Positions 42,862-51,793 of a stretch of DNA of 64,000 nt are shown piece after piece (positions within the stretch are counted from its first letter, which is position 1; every line of letters begins with the position of its first letter). Source of the stretch: Clostridia bacterium (GTDB lineage: Bacteria; Bacillota; Clostridia; Oscillospirales; Acutalibacteraceae); the NCBI GenBank assembly GCA_017428085.1, contig JAFRRP010000020.1, forward strand, positions 1 through 64,000, given 5' to 3'. Below the pieces are notes generated by a model. It was not told where the DNA came from, did not search any database, and saw only the letters and a program-made list of their open reading frames with translations. Both the position numbers and the translations under genes were made by a program.

Positions 42862-44457
42862 TTATTTCACTCTTCTGTAGTCGGGCAGCAGCTTCGGGGA
42901 GACCATGTCGGTCTCCACGCCCGCGTCCTTCAGCTCGTTTTCAAAATCCGTCACGTGGGACAGCGTCAGCGCGCCGACCGTCGTCTCTTTGGCGATGGCG
43001 CCGGCGGCCTTGCCCGCGCTGCGGCCGAAGACGATGATATCCAGCAGGGAGTTGCCCATCAGGCGGTTGCGCCCGTGGATGCCGCCCACGGCCTCGCCCG
43101 CCACAAACAGGTTCTCCACGTTGGTCATGCAGCCCTTGTCGATCTCCAATCCGCCGTTCTGGTAGTGCAGCGTGGGATAGACGAGGATCGGCTCCTTGCG
43201 GATGTCGATGCCGTACTTGCCGAACATGCGCAGCATGGCGGGGATGCGCTTTTCGATGGTGCCCTCGCCGCCCTTCAGCTCGATCATGGGGGTGTCCAGC
43301 CACACGCCCACGCCGTCGTCGGTGTGGACGCCGTTGCCCCGGTCGGAGCACTCGCGGATGATGGAGGCCGCGGATACGTCGCGGGTCTCCAGCGGGTGCA
43401 TGAACACCTCGCCGTTCACGTTGACCAGCTTCGCGCCGAGGGAGCGAACCTTTTCGGTGACCAGCGCGCCGAAGATCTGCTCCGGATAGGCCGCGCCGGT
43501 GGGATGGTACTGAAGGGTGTCGGCGTACAGCAGCTTCGCGCCCGCCCGGTAGCCGAGGATCAGGCCGTCCGCCGTGGCGCCGTAGTGGTTGGAGGTGGGG
43601 AAGCCCTGATAGTGCAGCCGTCCCGCGCCGCCGGTGGCGATGACGACGGTCTTGGCCCTGGCGATCAGCAGCTCGTCGGTCTCCATGTTCAGCAGCACCG
43701 CGCCCGCGGCTTTGCCGTTTTCATCTTTAATGAGCTCGATGGCGGCGGTGAAATCCACCACCGGGATACCGCGGCCCAGCACCTCGTCGCGCAGGGTGCG
43801 CATGATCTCCGCGCCGGAGTAGTCCTTGGCCGCGTGCATCCTCTTGCGGGAGGTGCCGCCGCCGTGGGTGGTGATCATGGTGCCGTCGGGGGCCTTGTCG
43901 AACTCCACGCCCAGGTCGTTGAGCCATTGAATGGCCTCGGGCGCCTCGTTGACCAGCTTATACAGCAGCTCCGGCTTGGCGGCGAAGTGGCCGCCGCCGA
44001 AGGCGTCGATATAGTGGATGGCGGGGGAGTCGTTGGGCTTGTCGGCCGCCTGGATGCCGCCCTCCGCCATCATGGTGTTGGCGTCGCCGATGCGCAGCTT
44101 GGTGACGATCATCACGTTGGCGCCGCAGTTGTCGGCCTCGATGGCCGCGGAAGCGCCCGCGCCGCCGCCGCCGATGACCAGCACGTCCACGTCGTAGTCG
44201 GGGGCGGACAGGTCGAGCTTCGCGGGGTCGATGCGGCTGTGGGCCTGCAGCAGCGCCGCCAATTCCGTGGGCACCTTGCCGCCCTTGTTGGGACCGACGG
44301 AAAGCGTGCGGAACTCCTCCTGCTTGTAGTCGGGATGGTAGGTGGCCAGCAGCGTTTCCTTTTCCTCCGCGGTCATGCGGCGGGGCTCCAGCGTGGTGTT
44401 CGCCGCGCGGTTGGCCTCCACCTTTTTGATGGATTCGGTCATTTCCTTGTTATACAT
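42862..44457 (-). CDS. frdA: Fumarate reductase flavoprotein subunit (soluble type)
   Basis: A 531-residue FAD protein of the succinate dehydrogenase/fumarate reductase family. It has the dinucleotide motif VIGGGGAGASAAIEA (about 72-86), the FAD-anchoring segment THGGGTSRKRMH (about 193-204), the substrate motif YHPTGAA (about 301-307) and HYQNGGLEID (about 423-432), which holds the catalytic His. It catalyses fumarate to succinate or the reverse; L-aspartate oxidase is an alternative, but the adjacent frdB argues against that. No cytochrome b (frdC/sdhC) gene is present, so electrons do not come from quinone. It starts 13 bases after frdB. Confidence 0.88.
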   Translation of the reverse strand: MYNKEMTESIKKVEANRAANTTLEPRRMTAEEKETLLATYHPDYKQEEFRTLSVGPNKGGKVPTELAALLQAHSRIDPAKLDLSAPDYDVDVLVIGGGGAGASAAIEADNCGANVMIVTKLRIGDANTMMAEGGIQAADKPNDSPAIHYIDAFGGGHFAAKPELLYKLVNEAPEAIQWLNDLGVEFDKAPDGTMITTHGGGTSRKRMHAAKDYSGAEIMRTLRDEVLGRGIPVVDFTAAIELIKDENGKAAGAVLLNMETDELLIARAKTVVIATGGAGRLHYQGFPTSNHYGATADGLILGYRAGAKLLYADTLQYHPTGAAYPEQIFGALVTEKVRSLGAKLVNVNGEVFMHPLETRDVSAASIIRECSDRGNGVHTDDGVGVWLDTPMIELKGGEGTIEKRIPAMLRMFGKYGIDIRKEPILVYPTLHYQNGGLEIDKGCMTNVENLFVAGEAVGGIHGRNRLMGNSLLDIIVFGRSAGKAAGAIAKETTVGALTLSHVTDFENELKDAGVETDMVSPKLLPDYRRVK

Positions 44458-44470
44458 GCCGTTCGCCTCC

Positions 44471-45148
44471 TTACTTCTCGATCTCGCGGTTGTTGTAGAG
44501 CTCTTTCATCTCGTCGATGGGCTTGTCCATCAGCGCCTGCAGCAGCTCCTCGAAGGTGCCGTCCTTGATCTCCTGCACACGGTCCGTCAGATGTTTGCTT
44601 TCGGGGGCGAGATATTTGCCGTTGAGCCGTCTGGCCAGCAGCGCCACCTGCGGGTGGGAGATGCCGGCGGGGCAGCGGGAGGAGCACACGCCGCACATGA
44701 CGCAGTCGAAGCTCTCCTCGGCACACTTTTCATATTCGCCGCGCTGGGCGTAGGCGATGTACTGCATGACGTTGAGCTCCTGCGTGCAGGCGTTGGTGCA
44801 GGCGTTGCAGCCGATGCAGGCGTAGATCTCGGGATAGAGCTGCATCATGATCTGCTCGGTGGGCTTCACCTTTTCGATGTCGTAGGGCTGCTTGATCAGC
44901 GGGAAGAAGGGCAGCGTGGCGATATACATGTTGTCCTCCACCTTGGTCTGGCAGGCCAGGCACGCGTGCAGCTCCCGGTCGTCCTTGATCCGGTAGATGG
45001 TGGCGCAGGCCCCGCAGAAGCCGTTGCGGCAGCCGCACCCGCGTTTGAGCTGGTAGCCCGCGTATTCCATCGCTCCCATGATGGTGAGCGAGGCGGGCAC
45101 CGTGTACTTTTTGCCGTACAGGAATATGTTGACAGTGTTGTTTTCCAT
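44471..45148 (-). CDS. frdB: Fumarate reductase iron-sulfur subunit
   Basis: A 225-residue protein. A plant-type 2Fe-2S domain has CGCRNGFCGAC (about 38-48) and a fourth Cys at about 63. Two four-Cys clusters follow: CIGCNACTNAC (about 110-120) and CVMCGVCSSRC (about 148-158). This is the layout of SdhB/FrdB and of the N-terminal half of archaeal TfrB, but without the HdrB-like CCG domain of TfrB. It moves electrons to FrdA. Upstream, in the 189-bp gap to the FlxA-like gene, lies a heptamer-armed repeat. Confidence 0.9.
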   Translation of the reverse strand: MENNTVNIFLYGKKYTVPASLTIMGAMEYAGYQLKRGCGCRNGFCGACATIYRIKDDRELHACLACQTKVEDNMYIATLPFFPLIKQPYDIEKVKPTEQIMMQLYPEIYACIGCNACTNACTQELNVMQYIAYAQRGEYEKCAEESFDCVMCGVCSSRCPAGISHPQVALLARRLNGKYLAPESKHLTDRVQEIKDGTFEELLQALMDKPIDEMKELYNNREIEK

Positions 45149-45180
45149 AGGTTCCTCCGTAATATCTATCTATCTGTTTG

Positions 45181-45321
45181 AGTCGGAAGTGGGAAGTCGG
45201 AAGTCATGAAACCGGGAAATGCTGCGTCAGGCAAAAGAAGAAATTTGCCGCACGTTTCGTGACAGAACTGCTTTTGACCGAGAAAGCGGTTTTCCCATGC
45301 GGGACTGCAGACTTCCGACTG
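45181..45321. repeat. Heptamer-armed element with AGTCGGA arms, inside the redox gene block
   Basis: Left arm 45181-45205 (AGTCGGA, AGTGGGA, AGTCGGA), right arm 45306-45321 (ACTTCCG). It separates flxA from frdB. The flanking hairpin at 45320-45340 contains the flxA stop codon. Confidence 0.65.
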
Positions 45322-45340
45322 ATCGTGCGCGGCGCGATCA
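45320..45340 (-). repeat. Border palindrome containing the FlxA-like stop codon
   Basis: On the minus strand TGATCGCGC-CGC-GCACGATCA, nine-base arms with one G-T type mismatch; the first three bases are the TGA stop. Confidence 0.6.
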
Positions 45341-46165
45341 ATACTCGTCCGGCATCTCCGTCAGCTGGTCGCAGCGGAAGACGGGGCCGTCCTTGCAGAC
45401 GTACTTGTCGCCGATGTTGCAGCGGCCGCATTTGCCCACGCCGCACTTCATGCGCAGCTCCATGGTGGTGTAGACGTTGGACTTTTCGAAGCCCAGCTCC
45501 ACCAGCCCCGCCAGCGTGAACTTGATCATGATGGGCGGGCCGCAGATGACGGCGGTCTTGTTCGTGTCGAAGCCCAGCTCCTTCACGTAGTTGGGCACGA
45601 AGCCCACGTGGCCGTCCCAGCCCTCCTGCTCGCGGTCGATGGTCAGGTAGACGTTGATGCCGTCCTCCTTGCACCACTCGTCAATGATCTCTTTGTAGTC
45701 CACGAGGTCGTCCATGGAACGGGAGCCGTAGACGATATCGATCTTGCCGTAGTTTTCACGGTTGTCGCGGCAGTAGTTGATGACGGAGTGCAGCGGCGCG
45801 AGGCCGATGCCGCCCGCGATGAACAGCAGGTCCTTCCCGGCGAAATCCGTATCCACCGGGAAGCCGTTGCCGTAGGGGCCGCGGATGCCGATCTGCTGGC
45901 CCACCTCCATCTGGTGGAGCCAGCTTGTCAGACAGCCGCATTTTTTGATGGAAAACTCCATGTAGTCCTTCTGCGTGGGGGAGGAGGTGATGGAGAACAT
46001 GCCCTCGCCCGCGCCGGGGATGGACAGCATGGCGCACTGGCCGGGGATGTGCTCGAACACCTTGCCGCCCTCCGGCGCTTCCACGCGGAAGGTCTTGACG
46101 TCGGGGGTATCCCGGCGGATGTCGGTCACCACGCCGATCTCCGGGATCAGGGTCTCATTCAGCAT
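45338..46165 (-). CDS. flxA: FlxA-like FAD/NAD(P)-binding oxidoreductase subunit
   Basis: A 275-residue protein of the ferredoxin-NADP reductase/dihydroorotate-dehydrogenase electron-transfer family. The FAD-binding barrel contains GMFSITSSPTQKD (about 55-67). The NAD(P) part has IAGGIGLAPL (about 114-123) and ICGPPIMIKF (about 207-216). The C-terminal Cys set CGVGKCGRCNIGDKYVC (about 235-251) binds a 2Fe-2S cluster. In FlxABCD complexes this subunit oxidises NADH. Its start overlaps the upstream FlxB-like gene by 11 bp. Similar proteins include anaerobic sulfite reductase B and hydrogenase gamma subunits; the Hdr context favours FlxA. Confidence 0.85.
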   Translation of the reverse strand: MLNETLIPEIGVVTDIRRDTPDVKTFRVEAPEGGKVFEHIPGQCAMLSIPGAGEGMFSITSSPTQKDYMEFSIKKCGCLTSWLHQMEVGQQIGIRGPYGNGFPVDTDFAGKDLLFIAGGIGLAPLHSVINYCRDNRENYGKIDIVYGSRSMDDLVDYKEIIDEWCKEDGINVYLTIDREQEGWDGHVGFVPNYVKELGFDTNKTAVICGPPIMIKFTLAGLVELGFEKSNVYTTMELRMKCGVGKCGRCNIGDKYVCKDGPVFRCDQLTEMPDEY

Positions 46166-47189
46166 TGCCGTTCACCTCCAGCGCTTTTTCCACTTTGACG
46201 ATGTTGGTCTGGATGGGGCATTTGGCGAGGCACCGCCCGCAGCCCACGCAGCCGAACTCGCCGCCGTTGTTGTCGGGGAAATACACCAGCTTGTGCATGA
46301 ACCGCTGGCGGAACCGTTCCAGCTGGGAGTTGCGGGAGTTGCCGTGGGCCATCAGCGTGAAGTCGCTGTACATGCACGAATCCCAGCAGCGGAACTTTTT
46401 GACGCCCTTGCCGGTGTCGAACTCGCGGATGTCGTAGCACTGGCAGGTGGGGCACACGAAGGTGCAGGTGCCGCAGCCCAGGCAGCTCTCCGACAGGGCG
46501 GCCCACTTTTCGTTCTTGAAATGGGTCATCAGGTCGGTCTGCTTCATGCCCTCAAAGCTGGTCTGCCCGAGGGGAAGCCGGTCCATGATGTAGGCGACGG
46601 CCTTTTTCAGGCTTTCGATCATCGCACCGTCGGTCTGCTCCAGCAGGTCGCGCACCGAGGCGATAAAGGCCTCGCCCTTTTCGGTGCGGGCGGCGAGATA
46701 CAGCTCGTCGCCGATGCGCCACGCGGTCGCGTCGCCCTCCGGGTCGCCCGCGTCGATGCCGAAGGCGCGGCAGAAGCACGTCTCCTCCGGCCGGTTGCAG
46801 GCTAAGCTGACGACGGTGCCGTGCTCCCGGCGGTTCTTGTAATAGGTATCCACGGGGTCGGACAGGAACACCTTGTCCAGAATGGTGAAGGCGCGGGCGT
46901 CACAGCCGCGCACGCCGAAGACCGTGAAATCCTCGCACTCCTCGCGGGTGTCCTCCACGGTGAGCTGCTTGCCCTTCATTTTAATGTCGTAGAGGTTCTC
47001 CGTCTGGGGGAAGAAGAAGTCCTTGGCGGAACGGTTGGTGTTCAGCTTTTTGGTCAGCTGTGTGCCGGGCGCATACGCCGCGAACACGGCCTCGCCGTCC
47101 CTGTCTGTGGGGACGTACAGCTTCTGCCCGGCGGCGACCCGGTCCAGCAGGTCGTAAAGCTTTTCGTAGGGGAGTTTGTAATACGTCAT
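46155..47189 (-). CDS. flxB: FlxB-like 4Fe-4S subunit (AsrA/hydrogenase-beta type)
   Basis: A 344-residue cytosolic iron-sulfur protein. It contains the FGVRGCDARAF motif (about 91-101), common to AsrA and sulfhydrogenase beta subunits, and two four-Cys clusters: CLGCGTCTFVCPTC (about 237-250) and CVGCGRCLAKCP (about 319-330). Between the FlxA-like and FlxC-like genes, with 4-11-bp overlaps, it most likely relays electrons from the FAD/NADH subunit to MvhD/HdrA. Confidence 0.8.
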   Translation of the reverse strand: MTYYKLPYEKLYDLLDRVAAGQKLYVPTDRDGEAVFAAYAPGTQLTKKLNTNRSAKDFFFPQTENLYDIKMKGKQLTVEDTREECEDFTVFGVRGCDARAFTILDKVFLSDPVDTYYKNRREHGTVVSLACNRPEETCFCRAFGIDAGDPEGDATAWRIGDELYLAARTEKGEAFIASVRDLLEQTDGAMIESLKKAVAYIMDRLPLGQTSFEGMKQTDLMTHFKNEKWAALSESCLGCGTCTFVCPTCQCYDIREFDTGKGVKKFRCWDSCMYSDFTLMAHGNSRNSQLERFRQRFMHKLVYFPDNNGGEFGCVGCGRCLAKCPIQTNIVKVEKALEVNGNAE

Positions 47190-48166
47190 TTCGCGCCTCC
47201 TCTCTCATAGACGACGGAGGGCTCGCAGTCGTCGAACCGGAAATCCGTCATGGGGGGCCTGGTGTCCGGGTCCGCGCCCGCCTGATAGTCGCCGTACAGC
47301 TCGTTCATGTCCTTGATGAACTTGCGGTTCAGCAGGTGCAGCGGGATGTGCTGCGGGCACACGCGGGAACACTCGCCGCAGTCGGTGCAGCGGCCCGCCA
47401 CGTGGAACGCCCGGATGATGTGGAACAGGTTTTCCTCAAAGCTGTCGGCGGCCGCCTTGTTCTCCACGCCGGAATCCCGGTTGTCGAACACGCACTTTTC
47501 GCAGGTGCAGGCGGGGCAGACGTTGCGGCAGGCGTTGCAGCGGATGCAGCGGGACAGCTCCTTGCGCCAGAAGGCGAAGCGCTCGTCGGGCGTCATGGCT
47601 TCCAGCTTCGCCACCTCGTCGAAGCGATGGTTCTCGACCTCCTCGCCGTTGGGCTCCTCCAGCAGCTCGTCGTACACCACGATCTTCTTGCTCTTGCAGT
47701 CCTTGCAGCGGTCCAGCATCACTTCAAACTTCGGCACCGTGACCTCGTCGCCGTAAACGGTTGCCACGAAGTAGTCCGCGCCGTTGTCCTTGATCTCTTT
47801 GATGCCGGAAAGCCCTCTGTCCTTGATCTTCTCAAAGTCGGTCTTGCCCCAGCTGGGGATGCCGATGATATAGACGTTTTCCCGGACGACCCGGTGCTCT
47901 TTCATCAGCTGGGCGAAGGAATAGGAATCGCAGGGCTTTAAGAACGCGAGGATCTTCCCACCCTTGCGGCTTTCCTTCACCAGATATTTGGAGACGTTGG
48001 CGGCGGCAAAATCGTTGAACACGAAATCCCTGTCCAGCGCCTCGGGGGACCGGAAGACCGCGGGGGTGATATCGTAGGCAAATTCGCCCTTCTGCCAGCC
48101 CATGACGCGGTCCACCGTGCCGTCGGCCAACAGCGCCTTGGCGCGGGCGATCATTCTGTCTTGCAT
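47186..48166 (-). CDS. flxC: FlxC-like 4Fe-4S subunit (FrhB/AsrA type)
   Basis: A 326-residue protein. LKPCDSYSFAQL (about 80-91) and CKDCKSKKI resemble the FrhB/FdhB-type domain of hydrogenase and formate dehydrogenase beta subunits. Two four-Cys clusters follow: CIRCNACRNVCPAC (about 213-226) and CTDCGECSRVCP (about 262-273). ATG 48166 has GGAGG seven bases upstream; the open frame to 48550 covers the MvhD gene in another frame and is rejected. It overlaps flxD by 16 bp and flxB by 4 bp. Assignment to FlxC, as distinct from another electron-relay subunit, rests on the gene order. Confidence 0.78.
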   Translation of the reverse strand: MQDRMIARAKALLADGTVDRVMGWQKGEFAYDITPAVFRSPEALDRDFVFNDFAAANVSKYLVKESRKGGKILAFLKPCDSYSFAQLMKEHRVVRENVYIIGIPSWGKTDFEKIKDRGLSGIKEIKDNGADYFVATVYGDEVTVPKFEVMLDRCKDCKSKKIVVYDELLEEPNGEEVENHRFDEVAKLEAMTPDERFAFWRKELSRCIRCNACRNVCPACTCEKCVFDNRDSGVENKAAADSFEENLFHIIRAFHVAGRCTDCGECSRVCPQHIPLHLLNRKFIKDMNELYGDYQAGADPDTRPPMTDFRFDDCEPSVVYERGGAK

Positions 48167-48594
48167 CTCAGGTCCTCCAATCGTTTGTTCTCGCCGAGGG
48201 AACGGATCGTTTCCACAAAGCTGTTCATCGTCTCCGCGAACTTCTGCCCTTCGGCGGCGGAGACCCATTCCACTCTCGTGCGGCCCTTCTCGATGCCCAG
48301 GTAATCCAGCATGGAGAATAGCAGCGTCATTCTTCTGCGGGCGTAGTAGTTGCCGGTGGTGTAGTGGCAGTCGCCCGGGTGGCAGCCGCAGATGATCACG
48401 CCGTCCGCGCCGCGCTGGAAGGCCCGCAGGATGAACAGCGGGTTCACACGGCACGAGCACGGCACGCGGATGATCTTTACGTCCGCCGGGTAGTTGAGCC
48501 GGTTGGTGCCCGCCAGATCCGCGCCGGCGTAGGAGCACCAGTTGCAGCAAAAGGCGACGATCAGCGGCTTGAATTCCTTGTTTTCTACTTGCAT
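48151..48594 (-). CDS. flxD: MvhD/FlxD-type 2Fe-2S subunit
   Basis: A 147-residue MvhD-family protein: FCCNWCSYAGADLAG (about 14-28) and VPCSCRVNP, then GADGVIICGCHPGDCHY (about 68-84), the Cys set that holds its 2Fe-2S cluster. MvhD links an electron-input module to HdrA. It overlaps hdrA by 10 bp and flxC by 16 bp. Confidence 0.92.
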   Translation of the reverse strand: MQVENKEFKPLIVAFCCNWCSYAGADLAGTNRLNYPADVKIIRVPCSCRVNPLFILRAFQRGADGVIICGCHPGDCHYTTGNYYARRRMTLLFSMLDYLGIEKGRTRVEWVSAAEGQKFAETMNSFVETIRSLGENKRLEDLRCKTE

Positions 48595-50579
48595 ATCGCG
48601 TCTACCTCCGCCATGATCTGTTGATTGGAGAAGCCGTAAAGGTCCATCGCGCCGCTGGGGCAGGCCACCGTGCAGGCGCCGCAGCCCTGGCAGACCGCCG
48701 GGTTGACCTGGGCCACTCTTCTGACCGCCGTGGTGCGGTCGGGCATCCGGAATTCCTTATCGGCATAGGTGATCGCGCCGTAGGGGCACACCTTTTCGCA
48801 GGAGGAGCAGCCGTTGCACAGCAGCTCGTCGCTGTGGGCCACGCAGGGGTTGCCGGTCAGCTTATCCTTGGACAGGAGACCTATCACCTTGGCCGCGCAG
48901 GCGCTGGCCTGCGAGACGGTGTCCGGGATGTCCTTGGGTCCCTGGCACATGCCGGAAAGGAACACGCCCGCCGTGGGGCTTTCCACGGGGCGCAGCTTGG
49001 GGTGCGCCTCGGTGAAGAAATCGTTGGTGTCCATGGAGGCGGTCAGCATCGTGGCGAGCGGCCGCGCGCTCTTGTCCGGCTCGATGGCGGCGGCCAGCAC
49101 CACCATGTCCGCGTCGATGTGCAGCTGCTCGTTGGCCAGCAGGTCGCTGGCCTGTACCTTCAGCTTGCCGTTTTCGGGCACGACTTTACCGACCATGCCC
49201 TTGATGTAGTGGACGCCGTAGTCCTCCACGGCGCGGCGGTAGAACTCGTCGAAGTTCTTGCCGGGGGTGCGCACGTCGATGTAGAAGACGTATACGTCGG
49301 TATCGGGATATTTCTCACGGGTCAGCATGGCGTGCTTGGCCGTGTACATGCAGCAGACCTTGGAGCAGTACTGCTTGCCCTTTTCATTCTTCGCGTCGCA
49401 GCGGGAGCCCACGCACTGCACGAACACGATGGTGTGGGGGTGCTGTTTGTCGCTGGGCCGCAGCAACGTGCCGCTGGTGGGGCCGGCGGCGTTCATCAGC
49501 CGCTCGTATTCCAGGGAGGTCACCACGTCGGGGCTCTGGGAATAGGCGAACTCGTCGAACTTCTCCACGGAGATCGGCTCAAAGCCCGTGGCGACGACGA
49601 TCGCGCCGTACTTCTGCTCGATGAACTCGTCCTTTTGGTCGTAGTCGATGGCGCCCACGCCGCACACCGTGGAACAAAGGCCGCACTTGCCGGTCTTTTT
49701 CTTGATGCAGTAGCTCGCGTCGATGGTGGCCACCTTCGGCACCGCCTGCGCGAAGGGGATATAGATGGCGGAACGGTTGTCCATGCCGCAGTTGAACTCG
49801 TTGGGGACCTTCTTCATCGGGCATTTCTCGGTGCAAAGGCCGCAGCCGGTGCACAGGTCCTCTTTGACAAAGCGCGCCTTGCGGCGGATGGTCACGTCGA
49901 AGTTGCCCACAAAGCCCTTGACGGAATCCACCTCGCTGTAGGCGTAGATGTTGATCTTTTCCTGCTGGGCGGCCTCCACCATCTTGGGCGTGAGGATGCA
50001 CGCCGCGCAGTCCAGCGTCGGGAAGGTCTTGTCCAGCTGCGCCATCTTGCCGCCGATGGTGGGGGATTTCTCCACGATGTCCACCGGGAAGCCGGCCTCG
50101 GCGATGTCAAGGGCGGTCTGGATGCCCGCGATGCCGCCGCCGATGACCAGCGCCCGCTTGGCGACCGGGCTTTCGCCCGCGGTCAGCGGCGCGTTGAGGT
50201 GTACCTTGGCGACGGCCGCCCGGCCTAAGATCACGGCCTTGGCGGTGCCCACGGGCATATCCTTATGGATCCACGAGCACTGCTCGCGGATGTTGGCGAT
50301 CTCCACCATGTAGGGGTTCAGGCCAACGGAAGCCGCCGCCTTGCGGAAGGTGTTCTCGTGCATCCGGGGGGAGCAGGAGCACACCACCACGCCGGTGAGG
50401 TCGTACTCCTTGATGGCGTCCTTGATGAGGTTCTGCCCCGATTCGGAGCACATGTACTGGTAGTCGGTGGAGAAGACCACGCCGGGCTCGTGCTTCAGCA
50501 TTTCAGCGACCTGCTTCACGTCGACCGTGCCGGCGATGTTACTGCCGCACCAACATACGAATACGCCGATTCTCTGCAT
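48585..50579 (-). CDS. hdrA: Heterodisulfide reductase subunit A (flavin-bifurcating type)
   Basis: A 664-residue HdrA. The N-terminal domain has VFVCWCGSNIAG (about 5-16) and CSCSPRMHENTFRKA; the FAD motif is VIGGGIAGIQTALDIAEAG (about 145-163). Four-Cys clusters lie at CTGCGLCTEKC (about 242-252), CGLCSTVC (about 298) and, C-terminally, CNGCSSCEKVCP and CQGCGACTVACP (last ~90 residues). Such HdrA proteins carry the FAD that splits electrons between a low- and a high-potential acceptor. Methanogen enzymes are linked to CoM-S-S-CoB, but no methanogenesis gene is present here, so the acceptor must differ. Confidence 0.95.
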   Translation of the reverse strand: MQRIGVFVCWCGSNIAGTVDVKQVAEMLKHEPGVVFSTDYQYMCSESGQNLIKDAIKEYDLTGVVVCSCSPRMHENTFRKAAASVGLNPYMVEIANIREQCSWIHKDMPVGTAKAVILGRAAVAKVHLNAPLTAGESPVAKRALVIGGGIAGIQTALDIAEAGFPVDIVEKSPTIGGKMAQLDKTFPTLDCAACILTPKMVEAAQQEKINIYAYSEVDSVKGFVGNFDVTIRRKARFVKEDLCTGCGLCTEKCPMKKVPNEFNCGMDNRSAIYIPFAQAVPKVATIDASYCIKKKTGKCGLCSTVCGVGAIDYDQKDEFIEQKYGAIVVATGFEPISVEKFDEFAYSQSPDVVTSLEYERLMNAAGPTSGTLLRPSDKQHPHTIVFVQCVGSRCDAKNEKGKQYCSKVCCMYTAKHAMLTREKYPDTDVYVFYIDVRTPGKNFDEFYRRAVEDYGVHYIKGMVGKVVPENGKLKVQASDLLANEQLHIDADMVVLAAAIEPDKSARPLATMLTASMDTNDFFTEAHPKLRPVESPTAGVFLSGMCQGPKDIPDTVSQASACAAKVIGLLSKDKLTGNPCVAHSDELLCNGCSSCEKVCPYGAITYADKEFRMPDRTTAVRRVAQVNPAVCQGCGACTVACPSGAMDLYGFSNQQIMAEVDAICK

Positions 50580-50594
50580 TTCGTCCTCTCCTCC

Positions 50595-50981
50595 TTACTT
50601 GCTGTATTTGCGGAACGCGCTGACGATGGCCTGCTGGGGCAGCTCGTCGTCCAGCTTGTCCGGGATATCCTGCGGCTTCAGGTGGTTGCCGCCCTGCGCG
50701 CGGATCACGGCGAGGCGCACGGCCTCGATCAGCTTGGCGGGCTCCACGCTGCGGGGGCAGCGCTCCACGCAGGCAAAGCACGAAAGGCAGGTCCACAGGG
50801 ATTCGGAGGCCATCAGCGGTTCGATATTGCCCTTCTCCACCATGTCCACGAACTGATGGGGATGGTACTCCATCTCGTCGTAGTTGGGGCAGGTGGCGGA
50901 GCACTTGCCGCACTTCATGCATTTGCGGGGGTTCACGCCGCTGATTTCAAGGATGCGTTCTTTCAGGTTGGTGTTTTCCAT
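50595..50981 (-). CDS. hdrC: Heterodisulfide reductase subunit C
   Basis: A 128-residue protein with two four-Cys motifs, CMKCGKCSATCP (about 21-32) and CLSCFACVERCP (about 65-76), both typical of HdrC. It connects HdrA and HdrB. Its ATG shares one base with the hdrB stop (TGATG), so the two are translationally coupled. Confidence 0.93.
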   Translation of the reverse strand: MENTNLKERILEISGVNPRKCMKCGKCSATCPNYDEMEYHPHQFVDMVEKGNIEPLMASESLWTCLSCFACVERCPRSVEPAKLIEAVRLAVIRAQGGNHLKPQDIPDKLDDELPQQAIVSAFRKYSK

Positions 50982-51769
50982 CACGCGTCCTCCTTTACGC
51001 CCAGCGCCTCGGCCAGCAGCTCCGTGAAGTATTTCACGGGCAGGCCGCTTTGGGCGTTCTTCGTCAGGTTGTAAAGGCACAGCGGGCAGGCGGTGATCAT
51101 CAGCTGCGCGCCGTTCGCGAGGGCGTTGTCCGCCACCGCGGTGGCCTTCTTTTCGGCGATCTCCTTCTTTTCCAGCGTGGCGTAGCCGCCGCAGCACTCG
51201 TTGCGCATGGCCCAGATTACGGGCGTCGCGCCCAGCGCCCTGATGAAGTTCTCTATGACGACCGGGTTCTCCGGGTCGTCGAAGCCCATCACCCTGCCGG
51301 GGCGCAGCAGCAGGCAGCCGTAGTAGGGGGCGATCTTCACGCCCGTCAGGGGCTTGACCACGCGCTTTTTCAGCTCGTCGAAGCCCACTTCGTCGCGCAG
51401 CAGCTCCAGGAAGTGGATCACCTTTGTCTCGCCCCGGTAGGGCTCGTCCAGCTTCATGTAGTTGGCGGCCTTGGCGGCGACGTTCTCGTCCGCGGCCATG
51501 TCATGGTTGACCTGCTTGAGCACGTTGTGGCAGGCGGAGCACATGGTCACGAGGTCCGTGCCCGCGTCCCTGGCGGCGATCAGCGCCCGCACGGAGGACA
51601 GCTTCGTCGCGATCTCGTCCTTCGCCATCGGGTACACGCCGCCGCAGCACTGCCAGTCCGGCAGCTCGCGCAGCTCGATGCCCAGCGCCGCCGCCGAAGC
51701 CCGGGCATACCGGTCCAGGTCCTTCGCCTTCGTCTTCAGCGTACAGCCGGGGTAGTAACTGTATGTCAT
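50981..51769 (-). CDS. hdrB: Heterodisulfide reductase subunit B
   Basis: A 262-residue protein with both complete CCG domains: CTLK with CCGG (about 36) and CSACH, then YGCLLLRPG with CCGG (about 193) and CPLCL. These bind the two non-cubane 4Fe-4S clusters that cleave a disulfide in known Hdr. ATG 51769 has AAGGAG seven bases upstream. With all CCG residues present it could act on a disulfide, or pass electrons to FrdB if it has been repurposed. Confidence 0.93.
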   Translation of the reverse strand: MTYSYYPGCTLKTKAKDLDRYARASAAALGIELRELPDWQCCGGVYPMAKDEIATKLSSVRALIAARDAGTDLVTMCSACHNVLKQVNHDMAADENVAAKAANYMKLDEPYRGETKVIHFLELLRDEVGFDELKKRVVKPLTGVKIAPYYGCLLLRPGRVMGFDDPENPVVIENFIRALGATPVIWAMRNECCGGYATLEKKEIAEKKATAVADNALANGAQLMITACPLCLYNLTKNAQSGLPVKYFTELLAEALGVKEDA

Positions 51770-51793
51770 CGGGTTTCTCCTTTGGTGTTGTTG

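Noticed and set aside
47186..48550. A single 454-residue protein covering flxC and part of flxD
   Set aside because: The upstream part of that frame overlaps the MvhD gene in another frame; GGAGG and ATG at 48166 mark the real start of flxC.
48585..51769. Methanogen origin of the Hdr genes
   Set aside because: No methanogenesis gene, archaeal promoter or archaeal-type neighbour is present; Hdr-Flx sets are known in anaerobic bacteria and the flanking genes are bacterial.
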